NCBI GenBank assembly: GCA_027314915.1
Contig: DAHUZZ010000003.1
Coordinates: 1-64,000, forward strand
Direction of reading: 5' to 3'
Origin: Thermoplasmata archaeon
Lineage (GTDB): Archaea > Thermoplasmatota > Thermoplasmata > Lutacidiplasmatales > UBA184
DNA: 64,000 nt
Positions 50,395-58,371 of this stretch are shown here, piece by piece (position 1 is the first letter of the stretch; each line of letters begins with the position of its first letter). Both the position numbers and the translations under genes were made by a program. The notes below the pieces were generated by a model. That model had not been told where the DNA came from, ran no database searches, and saw only the letters and a list, made by a program, of their open reading frames with translations.

Positions 50395-51032
50395 GGCTCT
50401 CGGCGCCCCCGGCTCGGCGCGAACGACCGTGAAACACCGTCAAACAGCGCGCTCTGGATCGAGCGAAGAATGCGGGGCGCTCGGTTCCTTCTTGGCGTGG
50501 CGAGCGCCCACTCCAGGGTACATCCGTCGAGTAGGGCGAGCAGGATAGCTGCCGTGCCTTCTGCGTCGAGATCGGCGCGGTACTCTCCGCGCTGCACGCC
50601 TTGAAGTAGGAGCCCGGCGAAGAGTTTGTGATGTCGCTCGTACCGGGCATCGATCTGGCTCCGGAGCGATCGTCGGTGCGCGGCCGATAGAAGCAACTCG
50701 AGGTTCAGCCGGAGCTGATCCGTTGAGGCGGCCTGTGCCCAGTCGAGGTAGGTCGTGAGCAGTTGGTTGATTCGCTCGGTGGAAGAGGCCGGGTCTGAGA
50801 ACCGGCTCGTGACTTCCTCGATCCGGCGTTCCAGCGTGAGGTCCTGAAGGGCCAGGAGGAGCTGTTCCTTGCTCTCGAAGTGCCCGTAGAGGGCCCCTTT
50901 GCTGAGTCCGCTGGCTTCGACGATATCGTCCATCGACGTCTCGTGGATTCCCCGTTGACCGACAACCCGGCGGGCGGCGGCAAGAATCCGGTCTCGAACC
51001 TCGGCCCGACGGGCCTCGGAGATCTTGGGCAT
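50391..51032 (-). CDS. TetR-family repressor, 213 aa
   Basis: N-terminal TetR HTH: 'RDRILAAARRVVGQRGIHETSMDDIVEASGLSKGALYGHFESKEQLLLAL'. The helical C-terminal ligand/dimer domain follows. ATG 51032 is chosen because the HTH begins at residue 12 and a TATA-like box lies about 26-30 nt upstream. An 18-bp operator overlaps that promoter, so autoregulation of the tetR-metallo-beta-lactamase operon is likely. The extra residues in the longer track ORF are not protein-like. Confidence 0.92.
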   Translation of the reverse strand: MPKISEARRAEVRDRILAAARRVVGQRGIHETSMDDIVEASGLSKGALYGHFESKEQLLLALQDLTLERRIEEVTSRFSDPASSTERINQLLTTYLDWAQAASTDQLRLNLELLLSAAHRRSLRSQIDARYERHHKLFAGLLLQGVQRGEYRADLDAEGTAAILLALLDGCTLEWALATPRRNRAPRILRSIQSALFDGVSRSFAPSRGRREP

Positions 51033-51059
51033 GTGGTAAGGAATACGCCAGCCGTACAT

Positions 51060-51077
51060 AAACCGACTGGTCGGTTT
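51060..51077. promoter_or_regulatory. TetR-type operator palindrome
   Basis: AAACCGAC-TG-GTCGGTTT: perfect 8-bp arms with a 2-bp centre, 28 bp before the tetR start. It overlaps the TATA-like TTTATG (51057-51062, minus). Shape and spacing are typical of TetR/AcrR operators, hence the inferred autoregulation. Confidence 0.75.
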
Positions 51078-51211
51078 TAATCGGAGCCGGACCTCGTCGA
51101 CCCTCGATCCCCCTGGTGATTCCAGCTGTCGATTCCCGGTACGCAAGAACGGCCGGGCGCCCTGGGGGCAGCTTCCGGGCCCCCTCCGGGACGGGTCGGT
51201 CTCAGTCCCCC

Positions 51212-51247
51212 AACGTAAGATTTTATAGGTCACTGAGAACTTACGTT
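51212..51247 (+). promoter_or_regulatory. TATA box flanked by inverted repeat (MNT-HEPN promoter)
   Basis: TTTTATAGG (51221-51229) is placed about 28-32 nt before ATG 51253, so the mRNA is probably leaderless. It is flanked by AACGTAAG (51212-51219) and CTTACGTT (51240-51247), perfect inverted 8-bp arms 28 bp centre to centre. This would suit repression by the toxin-antitoxin complex. Confidence 0.6.
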
Positions 51248-51252
51248 CGCCG

Positions 51253-51681
51253 ATGGCGGCCCCTCGTTTGCCCGCCCACTGTTACCGCTGCGGGTACTAC
51301 TGGTTCCCGAGGCGGGTGCAGGTCCGCATCTGTCCCCGATGCAAGTCGCCCTACTTCGCGACCCCTCGGTTGCGGATCCCAACCTTCGGTGGGGGCCTGG
51401 GAATTGAGGCCGTGATCGGGGACCGACGTCCGGCCGTCATCCGACTCGCCGAACGGTATGGCGCTCGCGAGGTGAGGGTGTTCGGCTCCGTGGCCCGAAG
51501 GGAAGCCACCCTCGCAAGTGATGTGGATCTGTTGGTATCCCCCGTGATGCGCCGTTACGATCCCATCTCCCTCCAGCGTGAGCTCACTCGGCTGCTCGGT
51601 CGCAGGGTCGACGTGGTTACCGAACAGTCACTTCACTGGTGGGTCCAACCCCAGGTCATCGCCGAGGCGATTCCCCTGTGA
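51253..51681 (+). CDS. Zinc-ribbon plus MNT nucleotidyltransferase antitoxin, 142 aa
   Basis: Residues about 9-40 form a zinc ribbon: 'CYRCGYYWFPRR' and 'CPRCKSPYF' give two CxxC pairs. Residues about 50-142 are a minimal nucleotidyltransferase: 'AVIRLAERYGAREVRVFGSVARREATLASDVDLLV' with the GSxxR...SDxDLLV motif, and 'RRVDVVTE' the third acidic strand. In MNT-HEPN modules the MNT antitoxin neutralises (often AMPylates) the HEPN RNase toxin. The zinc-ribbon fusion is an added DNA/RNA-binding element, possibly operator binding. Its stop overlaps the HEPN start (GTGA). Confidence 0.85.
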   Translation: MAAPRLPAHCYRCGYYWFPRRVQVRICPRCKSPYFATPRLRIPTFGGGLGIEAVIGDRRPAVIRLAERYGAREVRVFGSVARREATLASDVDLLVSPVMRRYDPISLQRELTRLLGRRVDVVTEQSLHWWVQPQVIAEAIPL

Positions 51682-52022
51682 CCTCCGATCGAACGACCGA
51701 GCGGCTCGCCCTCGCGATCGAGCACCTTCAGAACGCGGTCGAGTACTCACGACGGGGTCGGGAGTTGTTCCTCGACTCCGGGAACCCCGACACTCGACGA
51801 TTGGTCGAGGGCGAGCTCCGAAAGGCGTTCGAATCCCTCGATCGGCAGGGGGACGCCTTCTTCCACGCAAACCCTGCCCTGGACAGAGAATGGATTGGAG
51901 GAGTTCGTCAGTTGCTGACCCACGACTACGCGGACGTCGATCCGGGGACACTTTGGAAGCTCGTCCGCGAAGATGCGCCTCGGTTGCTGCGCCGACTCGT
52001 TCGGGCTACTGCCCCGACGTGA
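51678..52022 (+). CDS. HEPN-domain toxin, 114 aa
   Basis: Helical HEPN protein, the toxin half of the pair. The RNase signature R-x4-H is visible in 'GVRQLLTHDYADVDPGTLW' (Arg and His flanking QLLT), followed by the DY typical of the target of MNT AMPylation. GTG 51678 is set by the 4-nt overlap with the antitoxin gene; the longer track ORF start is not needed. It would cleave RNA when free. Confidence 0.85.
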   Translation: MTSDRTTERLALAIEHLQNAVEYSRRGRELFLDSGNPDTRRLVEGELRKAFESLDRQGDAFFHANPALDREWIGGVRQLLTHDYADVDPGTLWKLVREDAPRLLRRLVRATAPT

Positions 52023-52102
52023 GCACCTACGACGCACGTCCGCGGTTCAGTTTCTCACGGCAGACCGGCTCGGGGGTCGCGTCGTACGTGCTCACTTCGA
52101 GC

Positions 52103-52526
52103 TCACGGGGGCTTCTCTGCGTCGCGGGCATGCGCTAGCAGAGAGCCCCAGAGGAAATCCTGTCTCTTCGGGTCGATCTTCCCGAGCGAGCACGGCCTGC
52201 CGTCGATGAACACCCGGTCTGCGTGGTAACGCAGTCCGTACTGCAGCAACGCTCCCAGGATCGGCGCGGCATCCTTCCCTCGGGGGATGAGGTGGTAGCG
52301 AACGCGTCTTCGGTCCAGTGGGTCCGCGGCCCGGATGATCGCTCCTTCGTGGAGAAGATTGCGAAGCTGGAGGGGCAACGCGCGGGGGGGTGGGGCCCGG
52401 ATTCCGGCGGAGGATCTGGCCGAAGGTCGGGTCGCCGAGGAAGGCGACGTCCCGAAGGACGAGCAGCGCCCACTTCCGTCCGAAGCACTCCAGGCTCTCG
52501 GGGATCGGGCAGATTTCGAACGGCAC
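52103..52526 (-). pseudogene. HxlR-family regulator split by a 1-nt frameshift
   Basis: The N-terminal part from GTG 52526 reads 'PFEICPIPESLECFGRKWALLVLRDVAF' with the HxlR Cys and winged-helix start, up to 'FGQILRRNPG'. The rest lies in another frame: 'LQLRNLLHEGAIIR', 'RRRVRYHLIPRGKDAAPIL', then the C-terminal helix. The junction is a run of seven C (G7 on the plus strand, 52384-52390). Deleting one base restores a single 140-aa protein of normal HxlR length. A real frameshift or a homopolymer sequencing error cannot be distinguished here. Confidence 0.75.
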
Positions 52527-53408
52527 CTGAGACGTGAGCGGATGAGGGGACGGTGAAGACCGAGGCACAGATTTCAGTATGCTGGGATGTCGGTTCCGAT
52601 AAGAAGATCGTAGACCAATGTTACGAACGACGACCATCGGATCGAGTCGAGGCCCGGGCTATCGTGTGCCCGCACGATGCACTGCGTCGCGCGAGCCGCC
52701 GACCCCGTAGACGTTGTGAATTACCGCGGAATGGCGAGCTCAGGTTTGCGCACGGGTTCTTGCGGCGTTTCTCTGCGGACCTCTCTCGCCGAGCGCAAGA
52801 ATCCCTCCGTAGAAAGCATCGGAGGGGTCCCCTCGGCTTCGGCGGGCGGGTCGCTGGAACGGAGCGCCGACCATCGCCTCCGCTCGGCTCCGCAGTGTGC
52901 GGAGGGTCTTTGGGGTCTGGGCTCCGATACCAAGATCGGCTCGACCTTCTCTCCGCGCGCGTACGTTGGATACCCGGAGGCGGCGCCTCCTCCACCGGCT
53001 CGTCGCCCTTTGCTCCGGTTCGCTTGCAGGAACGCTCCCCCGGTGAGACGTCGGGGAATCCCGCTGGGTGAGTTGCGGGCCGCGCCTGCCCTTCCCGTGG
53101 CCCTTGGCCATGGGCGTCGGGCCGGCCTCGAATCGCGGGGCCGGCGCTGCCCGGTTCCCCCGGTCGGTCCCTCGGCGGCCCCCGTGTGCGCGGAGAGCGC
53201 GCGCGGTCGCACCGCCGTACCTCGAACCGGGTACTGGGCGGAGGGCGAAGATCTCGTCGCCGGCATGAGGGGCGCCTTCACTCGCCGCACGCGCGAGAAT
53301 ACGTACGCGATCCCGCCTCCACCCCGGATTCATTACCCCTCGTGCCCGATGTGGGAGACGTAGAGGACACCCGGCCTCGATTCCCGGGTCGGTCGGACGG
53401 TTGCCCGT
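52527..53408. other. About 880 bp without a convincing gene; two hairpins
   Basis: ORFs on both strands (52677-53363 plus, 52740-53333 minus) are Arg/Pro/Ala-rich and mutually overlapping, with no domain. Two strong hairpins are visible: CCCTCCG/CGGAGGG around a 10-nt loop (52803-52826) and CTCCGC/GCGGAG around a 5-nt loop (52888-52904). The region separates chromosomal-type genes from the integrases and could hold a structured RNA, decayed sequence or the element's boundary. Confidence 0.45.
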
Positions 53409-54716
53409 TCAGCCTTGGCGGAGGACTGCCCGATCCATCCCCATGGCGGAAACGATCTGCCAACCTCCCGTCAGGAATCCCGGTAGCTCGTCCACGCTCA
53501 CCAGCTTCTCGGCGGGCGCAGCGGACGCACCGGGGACCTTCTTCCGAATCAATTCGCGCGCCTCCTCTAACGACAACTTGGCCGGGTCGATCTGCCGTAG
53601 CTCTTCGTTGCTGTAGCCCATCACACCGAGGATCGTCGTCAGGACCTCCGCGTGGGTGGTCACCCGGTTCAGCGGAGGGTACGGGGAGAGGAGCGGCTCG
53701 CACCGTCGGTACGCGTCCCGCATATCCTCGACCGGCGTCGGGGTCAGGCGGGGCCGCCCGAGGGTGTCGTGCCGTTGGGTGATGTCCCCTTGGTGGCCGA
53801 GCCAGAGCTCGGTGTAGGCGAGCGCCACCTTCCCCTGGGACTCGGCGAACCGCACTTGGGACGCGAAGAACGAGCGGGGGACCTAGGGGCGCTGGCCGGT
53901 GAACCCGCCAGCTTGGAACGCCGTGCGGACGGCGTCCGAGACGTTCAGCGCCCGGAAGAACGGCTTGTCGACGTTCCGGACATGGATCAGGTCGGTCTCC
54001 GGGCCCAGCGCCTCACCCCGAGCCAACCGCTCGGCAAGGTGCTCCCGCAAGGAGCCGCACCCCTCCTCCCCGAGGAAGGTGAGGTAGCCGTGCCGCGCCT
54101 TCGAGAGTTCGGGGCGGACGACGACAAGGGCAGGGGAATGGGAGGACGCGACGTCGTCTCGGCCGATCCGGAGTTCGGGGAGGTCCTTGCGTCGGAGGCC
54201 GTCGGTCCCAAGGTAGTTGCCGAGGACGTGGGGGCGGACCCCGGAGAACGTCATGAGGGCACAGATGACGCGGTTCCTGGGCGTCGCATCTTTGAGAATG
54301 GCTCGCCGCTCGTCCTGGGGGGGACCCGCTCGTCTGCGAGGGTCGGGGCCCTCTGAGCGTCCCGGACCTTGACGCGCAGGTCGATCTTGAGGCCGTGGTG
54401 GAGGAGCCACGACTCGACGCCCTTGAGGTGGGCGGCGGTCGAGGAGCCGGCCTGGCCGCGCTTCTGCTCGGCCTGGACGTCGTCGTGGAGGAGGTCCCGG
54501 ACCCGTGGAGGCTCCATCGAGGCGAGCGCTTGAGGGCGGACCCGCATGAGTCGGCAGAAGAGGGAGAGAGAGCGGAGACGCACCTCGGCGGTCGCACGGG
54601 AACCCTGGGCGAGGTTCTCCCACCAGCGGCGGAGGTCGGGATCCTCCAGCGCGACGGTGCGCCGAGGGCGGAGGCGCGCGCGGCGGACCCTGGGGAGGGC
54701 TTGAACGTAGAATGGT
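53409..54716 (-). pseudogene. Decayed archaeal tyrosine recombinase
   Basis: Three segments belong to one integrase. N-terminal SAM-like part: 'LEDPDLRRWWENLAQGSRAT' through 'LLHHGLKIDLRVKVRDAQRAP'. After a frameshift in a seven-C run (54317-54323) comes 'DERRAILKDATPRNRVICAL', 'FSGVRPHVLGNYLG' (first catalytic Arg) and 'SKARHGYLTFLGEEG'. An in-frame TAG (53883-53885) sits where the intact neighbour has the Tyr of 'GRPYLTRSYF'. Reading continues as 'VPRSFFASQVRFAESQGK', 'LWLGHQGDITQRHDT', where His replaces the expected catalytic Tyr. No normal start codon opens the N-terminus. Three or four independent lesions mean it is not functional. The closest relative in the window is the divergent integrase at 54797. 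Confidence 0.85.
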
Positions 54717-54796
54717 AAAACCCACCGAGTAAGGAGGTGCTCCCGGCGGGAATCCCCTCCAAAGGGGGGTAATACTCGAACTACATCTCCCTCCCG

Positions 54797-56134
54797 GTGC
54801 CGACCGCCCTCCCCTCGACCAAGAAGACACGGCTCGAAGATCCTCTCGTCCACGAGTGGTGGGACGTGCTGTACACCAACTCCCCCGCCACCGGGGACAA
54901 CTACCTGAGGCAGCTCTACAGGTTCTGCCTGGTCGCCGGCACGACGCCCGCCGCCCTCAGAAACATGAGCGCCATGGCGCTGCAGCGCACGGTCAACAAG
55001 TGGATCGCGCTCGTGGCGCGGACGCCCAGCGAGCGGACCAAGAAGCCGATCGAAGCCAGCTCGCGGAGCACGCAGTGGAAAGCCGCCAAGTCCTACTTGG
55101 AGCATGTCGGGCGCAAGTCCGTCTTGGCGAAGGTCACCAAGGTACGAATCGCGGGTTCGCGAACCAGTACCAGGCGCCGTGAGGAGATCGTTCCGACTCA
55201 GGAGGAGGTCGGTCGGATGCTTGCCGCCGCCGGCCCGAGGGCCCGGATGGTGCTCGCGATATCGAAGGACTCGGGCGTTCGGCCGGGGGCGCTCGGATCC
55301 TATACCGGGGACGAGGGCCTCCGGATCAGGGACGTCGAGGGCCTCACCGTGGTCGGCGACAAGATCGTCGTTCCGGAGTGGCCGGCGATGCTCACGGTGT
55401 ACGACCGGTTCCCAGGCGACGAAGAGAGCTACTTCACTTGGCTCGGCAACGAGGCCCTTGAAGCGATCCGCGCGTACCTCACACAACGCCTCAAAGGCGG
55501 GGAAGAACTCGGGCCGGATTCGCCGCTCCTCGACAACCGGGGCGCGAAGCATCTCTTCGTCCCGACGAAGAAGATCTGGAACATCACTTCGAAGCCGCTC
55601 CGGCGCTCCGGGTTCGTCGGCCGCCCCTACCTTACCCGTAGCTACTTCGTCCAGCAGCTGGAGCGGGCCCAACAAAAATGGAAGTTCCCCTCCGAATGGA
55701 AGATCGCGTGGGAGGGGCACGCGACCGACGAGCGAGGTCGCCTCCGGATGCAGATTCCCTACGGGACCGGGAAGGGCCGCCACAACGAGGCTTACTTGAA
55801 GGACCACCGGGACGCGTACCGCCACGCGTACGAGTTCCTTGCCACGGTTCCGGCTCGGGAGGACTCCGAGGCGGAGGACCGCCTGGTCCGGCGAATCCTC
55901 GAGCGTCTCGGGTTTAGCGGAGAGCAGCTCGACCGACTTCTCCTCGCCGACCCCGACGAGCTCAGGCGCCAGGTCGCCGAAAGGCTCCGCCCGCCGGCCC
56001 GGGCTCCGGGCCGTCGGAGCGAACCGCTCGAAGAGGCCCGCCGGCTCGCTGCCACCGGCGAGTGGGAACCTGTCCACGTCGCGGACGGCCAGGTGATCCT
56101 CGAACGCGTACACCTACCGCTTCCTCCGGAGTAG
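54797..56134 (+). CDS. Archaeal tyrosine recombinase/integrase, 445 aa
   Basis: Intact. N-terminal SAM-like domain (about 12-120): 'LEDPLVHEWWDVLYTNSPAT'. Catalytic domain (about 150-350): 'SKDSGVRPGALGSYTGD' (Arg I), 'SYFTWLGNEALEAIRAYL', 'RSGFVGRPYLTRSYFVQQL' (Arg II) and 'WEGHATDERGRLRMQIPYGTGKGRHNEAYL', with the probable nucleophilic Tyr in IPYG. A C-terminal ~90-residue charged helical extension is unusual. GTG 54797 start. It is divergent from its decayed relative with ~80 bp between and overlaps the minus-strand gene at 56114 by 21 nt (convergent). Its attachment site was not found. Confidence 0.88.
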   Translation: MPTALPSTKKTRLEDPLVHEWWDVLYTNSPATGDNYLRQLYRFCLVAGTTPAALRNMSAMALQRTVNKWIALVARTPSERTKKPIEASSRSTQWKAAKSYLEHVGRKSVLAKVTKVRIAGSRTSTRRREEIVPTQEEVGRMLAAAGPRARMVLAISKDSGVRPGALGSYTGDEGLRIRDVEGLTVVGDKIVVPEWPAMLTVYDRFPGDEESYFTWLGNEALEAIRAYLTQRLKGGEELGPDSPLLDNRGAKHLFVPTKKIWNITSKPLRRSGFVGRPYLTRSYFVQQLERAQQKWKFPSEWKIAWEGHATDERGRLRMQIPYGTGKGRHNEAYLKDHRDAYRHAYEFLATVPAREDSEAEDRLVRRILERLGFSGEQLDRLLLADPDELRRQVAERLRPPARAPGRRSEPLEEARRLAATGEWEPVHVADGQVILERVHLPLPPE

Positions 56135-56776
56135 GCTCAGCCACCGAGGGGCCAGGACCTCGAACTCCGCCTCGGTGATCTTGTCGGCTTCGCCCAGAAT
56201 CGCGTCTCTGGCGGGATGATCGGGAGGAAGCGCGAGCGCGTCTTGCTTGTCGAGCGATAGATCGACGTACTCGGGATCGTTCGAAGTTTCCAGAACTGAC
56301 AGGGAGGAAGAGGTTGTTCCATTCAAGCTTGGCGCCTTCGGCGGCGGAGGCCCGACGGACAGGGCGACAGTCGAGGCGCGCACGGCCTTGCGAATGGTGG
56401 TTGTCCTTCGTGACGGAGACCTCGGCCTCTCGGGTCCCCGCGCGAGCAGCACGCGAGCCCGGCGGAGGTGAGCCCGTAGCGTTCGGACCGCATGGGCCCG
56501 GACTTCCTGGATCAACTCGATCCCCGGCGTTGCTGGTTCGATCGGCATCGCCGCAGTTCGGGCAGCCTGACTGATCGCTATGCTCAGTGCATACTCGAGG
56601 TCGGCGGGATCTTGTAGGTCGAGATTCTCGTACTTCACGCGTCGTTGCGTGTCGAGATGCTCGCGACCGTCTGGATCGTCATCCGACCGACGTTCCGGGA
56701 AGCGCGTCGACCTACAAGAACATGCGCGAAACTTTGGGAATCGGCCAACGAAACTCAACGTGACCGATGCCGTCAT
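56114..56776 (-). CDS. Hypothetical element protein, 220 aa
   Basis: No family recognised. ATG 56776 opens the protein-like part of the 451-aa track ORF; GTG 56638 is an alternative beginning 'VKYENLDLQDPADLEYALSIAI'. A helical, Ala/Arg-rich middle ('RAHAVRTLRAHLRRARVLLA') and an acidic C-terminal region ('EYVDLSLDKQDALALPPDHPARDAILGEADKITEAEFEV') suggest a folded protein. It may be driven by the leftward copy of the TATTAGG promoter at 56868-56886, with a leader of about 70 nt. Confidence 0.45.
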   Translation of the reverse strand: MTASVTLSFVGRFPKFRACSCRSTRFPERRSDDDPDGREHLDTQRRVKYENLDLQDPADLEYALSIAISQAARTAAMPIEPATPGIELIQEVRAHAVRTLRAHLRRARVLLARGPERPRSPSRRTTTIRKAVRASTVALSVGPPPPKAPSLNGTTSSSLSVLETSNDPEYVDLSLDKQDALALPPDHPARDAILGEADKITEAEFEVLAPRWLSLLRRKR

Positions 56777-56867
56777 TTCTTGACGGGGCTGAGGCGCCCG
56801 GGGGGGGCGAGTGTCGGTCGGATCCCCCCCGGGGAAGTGGCCGGCTTCGGGTGGTCCACGCTCGCCC

Positions 56868-57008
56868 GGCCCTAATACCCATCCGATCCGCGGCGGGGCT
56901 CCACCGTTCCCCGGCGGAGATCGCGGCGGCGCGCCGGCGGAAATCACGGCGGAATCCCCCAGCGGAGGGCCGCTCCACCATCGGTACCGTCGAATGGGTA
57001 TTAGGGCC
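56868..57008. promoter_or_regulatory. Inverted pair of 19-bp promoter repeats
   Basis: GGCCCTAATACCCATCCGA (56868-56886) and TCGAATGGGTATTAGGGCC (56990-57008) are inverted copies matching at 18 of 19 positions. The rightward TATTAG lies 34 nt before ATG 57031; the leftward copy points at the 56776 gene. A third core, TGGGTATTAGGG, is at 59591-59602. They look like element-specific BRE/TATA promoters, with a shared 19-bp block suggesting a common activator or repressor. Confidence 0.6.
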
Positions 57009-57030
57009 AGAGGAGGTATCTCCGCTGGCG

Positions 57031-58371
57031 ATGCCGCCGAAGGCTTCGCCACGTACCGCTGGGACCTCCGCCCAGAACACCGCCGTGGCCGCTGGGGATT
57101 CCGCCGAAGCCGGCGGAGCCGCCGCTGAGGGCTCCGCCGAGGACCGCCGGGTCGGCGCGGAGCGTGCGGCGACCTCCGCCGACATGGAGAGGGCGCGGGC
57201 GAAGGCCGACCGGATCCGGCTCCTGGCGGGCATGGGCGTATCCCCGAGCGCGATCGCGAGGGACTCGTCGGTGCCCGTCCGCGCGGTCCGCGCTCTCCTT
57301 GAGGAGTCACCTCCGACCGGCCCTGTCGACCCCGCCGCGCCGGCCCCCCCGGACGAGCCACCCGCTCCGTCGCTGTCGAAGTCCACTCGTGAGCGACTCG
57401 AGAAGGCGATGGCAGCGCTAGGGCCTGCGCCCAGGAACGATCCGTTCGACCTCTCGAACATCCAGCCACCGGCGCCCGACGGCGGCGCCGGCATCGCGCT
57501 GGGCAGGAACTTCTCGATCATGACGAACGAGGACGCGTTCATGAAGAGCGCCCTCACGTTCGGCGTCGACAATGGGATCGCGGCCGGGATCGGGATCCAG
57601 TTCTTCAACTCCGGACGGAAGGTCTCCGACTACCGGGAGTTGGAGGCCATCATCCGCCGGGCGGGTGTCAGGCCGAACATCAGCAGCTCAATCGTTTCGA
57701 CCTACCGTAGCCTAGTGGATCCGAACGCCGGCAAGCTGGCTCCTGGCGCCTGGTCCCCAGCGGGCGACGAAGACGACGCGATCACCCGGACGCGCCAAGC
57801 GCTCCTAGCAGATCGACTGGAGCGCCTCGAGGGGTTGCGCCTGGATCGCCTCGAACGTGAGCTCGTGGGCGGAACCGGCGGCGCGTCGTCGGCCGAGCCG
57901 GAGGTCGTTCGCCTCCGCGCCGAGCTCGACGTCCTCAAGCGTGAGAAGGACCAGAGGGCGCTGCTCGACGGAGTCACCGCCCAGCTTAGCGCTCAGATCA
58001 AGCCGCTCCAGGATCAGCTCGCCGAACTGCGGTCCCGTCCGGCGGCCGGTCCCAAGTCGCTGACCGATGTCCAGGCCGGTGTCTACGAGAGCGTGGCGGC
58101 GGCGTTGATCAAGACCGCCGACAACAAGTTGGCCAGGTCCGGCGCCGGTCAGGCCTTCTTGCAGAAGCTGGTCGCGGAGGTCGGGCCCGGCTGGGCTCGC
58201 AAGCTGTCCGTCGAATTGAACCCCGACGGCCCGCCGCCCGAAGTCCTGGCCGCGACGGTTCCCACCGAGGCGGATCTTCTGCTCGCCGCCGCGAGCCTCG
58301 GAGGTCATCCCGCCGCGGTCGAGCCGGAGACGGCGCCTGCGCAGCGCACCCCGTCGTTTCGGTACAACTAG
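57031..58371 (+). CDS. Element protein with HTH and coiled coil, 446 aa
   Basis: ATG 57031 has AGGAGGT 14 nt upstream and the TATTAG box at 34 nt. Residues about 50-90 contain an HTH-like segment ('RIRLLAGMGVSPSAIARDSS', 'PVRAVRALLEE'). A Pro-rich linker precedes a conserved-looking block ('GRNFSIMTNEDAFMKSALTFGVDNGIAAGIGIQFF'). Residues about 255-340 are coiled-coil ('LLADRLERLEGLRLDRLEREL', 'EVVRLRAELDVLKREKDQ'). The C-terminal 100 residues are helical. No family recognised; perhaps a replication/packaging or structural scaffold protein. First gene of the rightward cassette; its stop is directly followed by the next ATG. Confidence 0.55.
   Translation: MPPKASPRTAGTSAQNTAVAAGDSAEAGGAAAEGSAEDRRVGAERAATSADMERARAKADRIRLLAGMGVSPSAIARDSSVPVRAVRALLEESPPTGPVDPAAPAPPDEPPAPSLSKSTRERLEKAMAALGPAPRNDPFDLSNIQPPAPDGGAGIALGRNFSIMTNEDAFMKSALTFGVDNGIAAGIGIQFFNSGRKVSDYRELEAIIRRAGVRPNISSSIVSTYRSLVDPNAGKLAPGAWSPAGDEDDAITRTRQALLADRLERLEGLRLDRLERELVGGTGGASSAEPEVVRLRAELDVLKREKDQRALLDGVTAQLSAQIKPLQDQLAELRSRPAAGPKSLTDVQAGVYESVAAALIKTADNKLARSGAGQAFLQKLVAEVGPGWARKLSVELNPDGPPPEVLAATVPTEADLLLAAASLGGHPAAVEPETAPAQRTPSFRYN

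Noticed and set aside
53365-53395. Possible tRNA T-arm ('CTCGATTCCCGGG')
   Set aside because: Position 54 is not T, the stem has a mismatch at 53:61, and no D- or anticodon arm could be built around it.
53883-53885. TAG as a pyrrolysine codon
   Set aside because: Other lesions in the same gene, including loss of the active-site Tyr and a frameshift, make decay the simpler explanation; no pyl gene is in the window.
49309-54750. 16-bp direct repeat AGGTGCTCCCGGCGGG at 49309 and 54735 as attachment sites
   Set aside because: The second copy lies between the two integrases, but a 16-bp GC-rich match in 64 kb is plausible by chance and the enclosed genes look chromosomal.
54251-56113. 620-aa minus-strand ORF antisense to the intact integrase
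   Set aside because: Only its end (below about 54716) is the N-terminal part of the decayed integrase; the remainder is a mirror of the plus-strand integrase.
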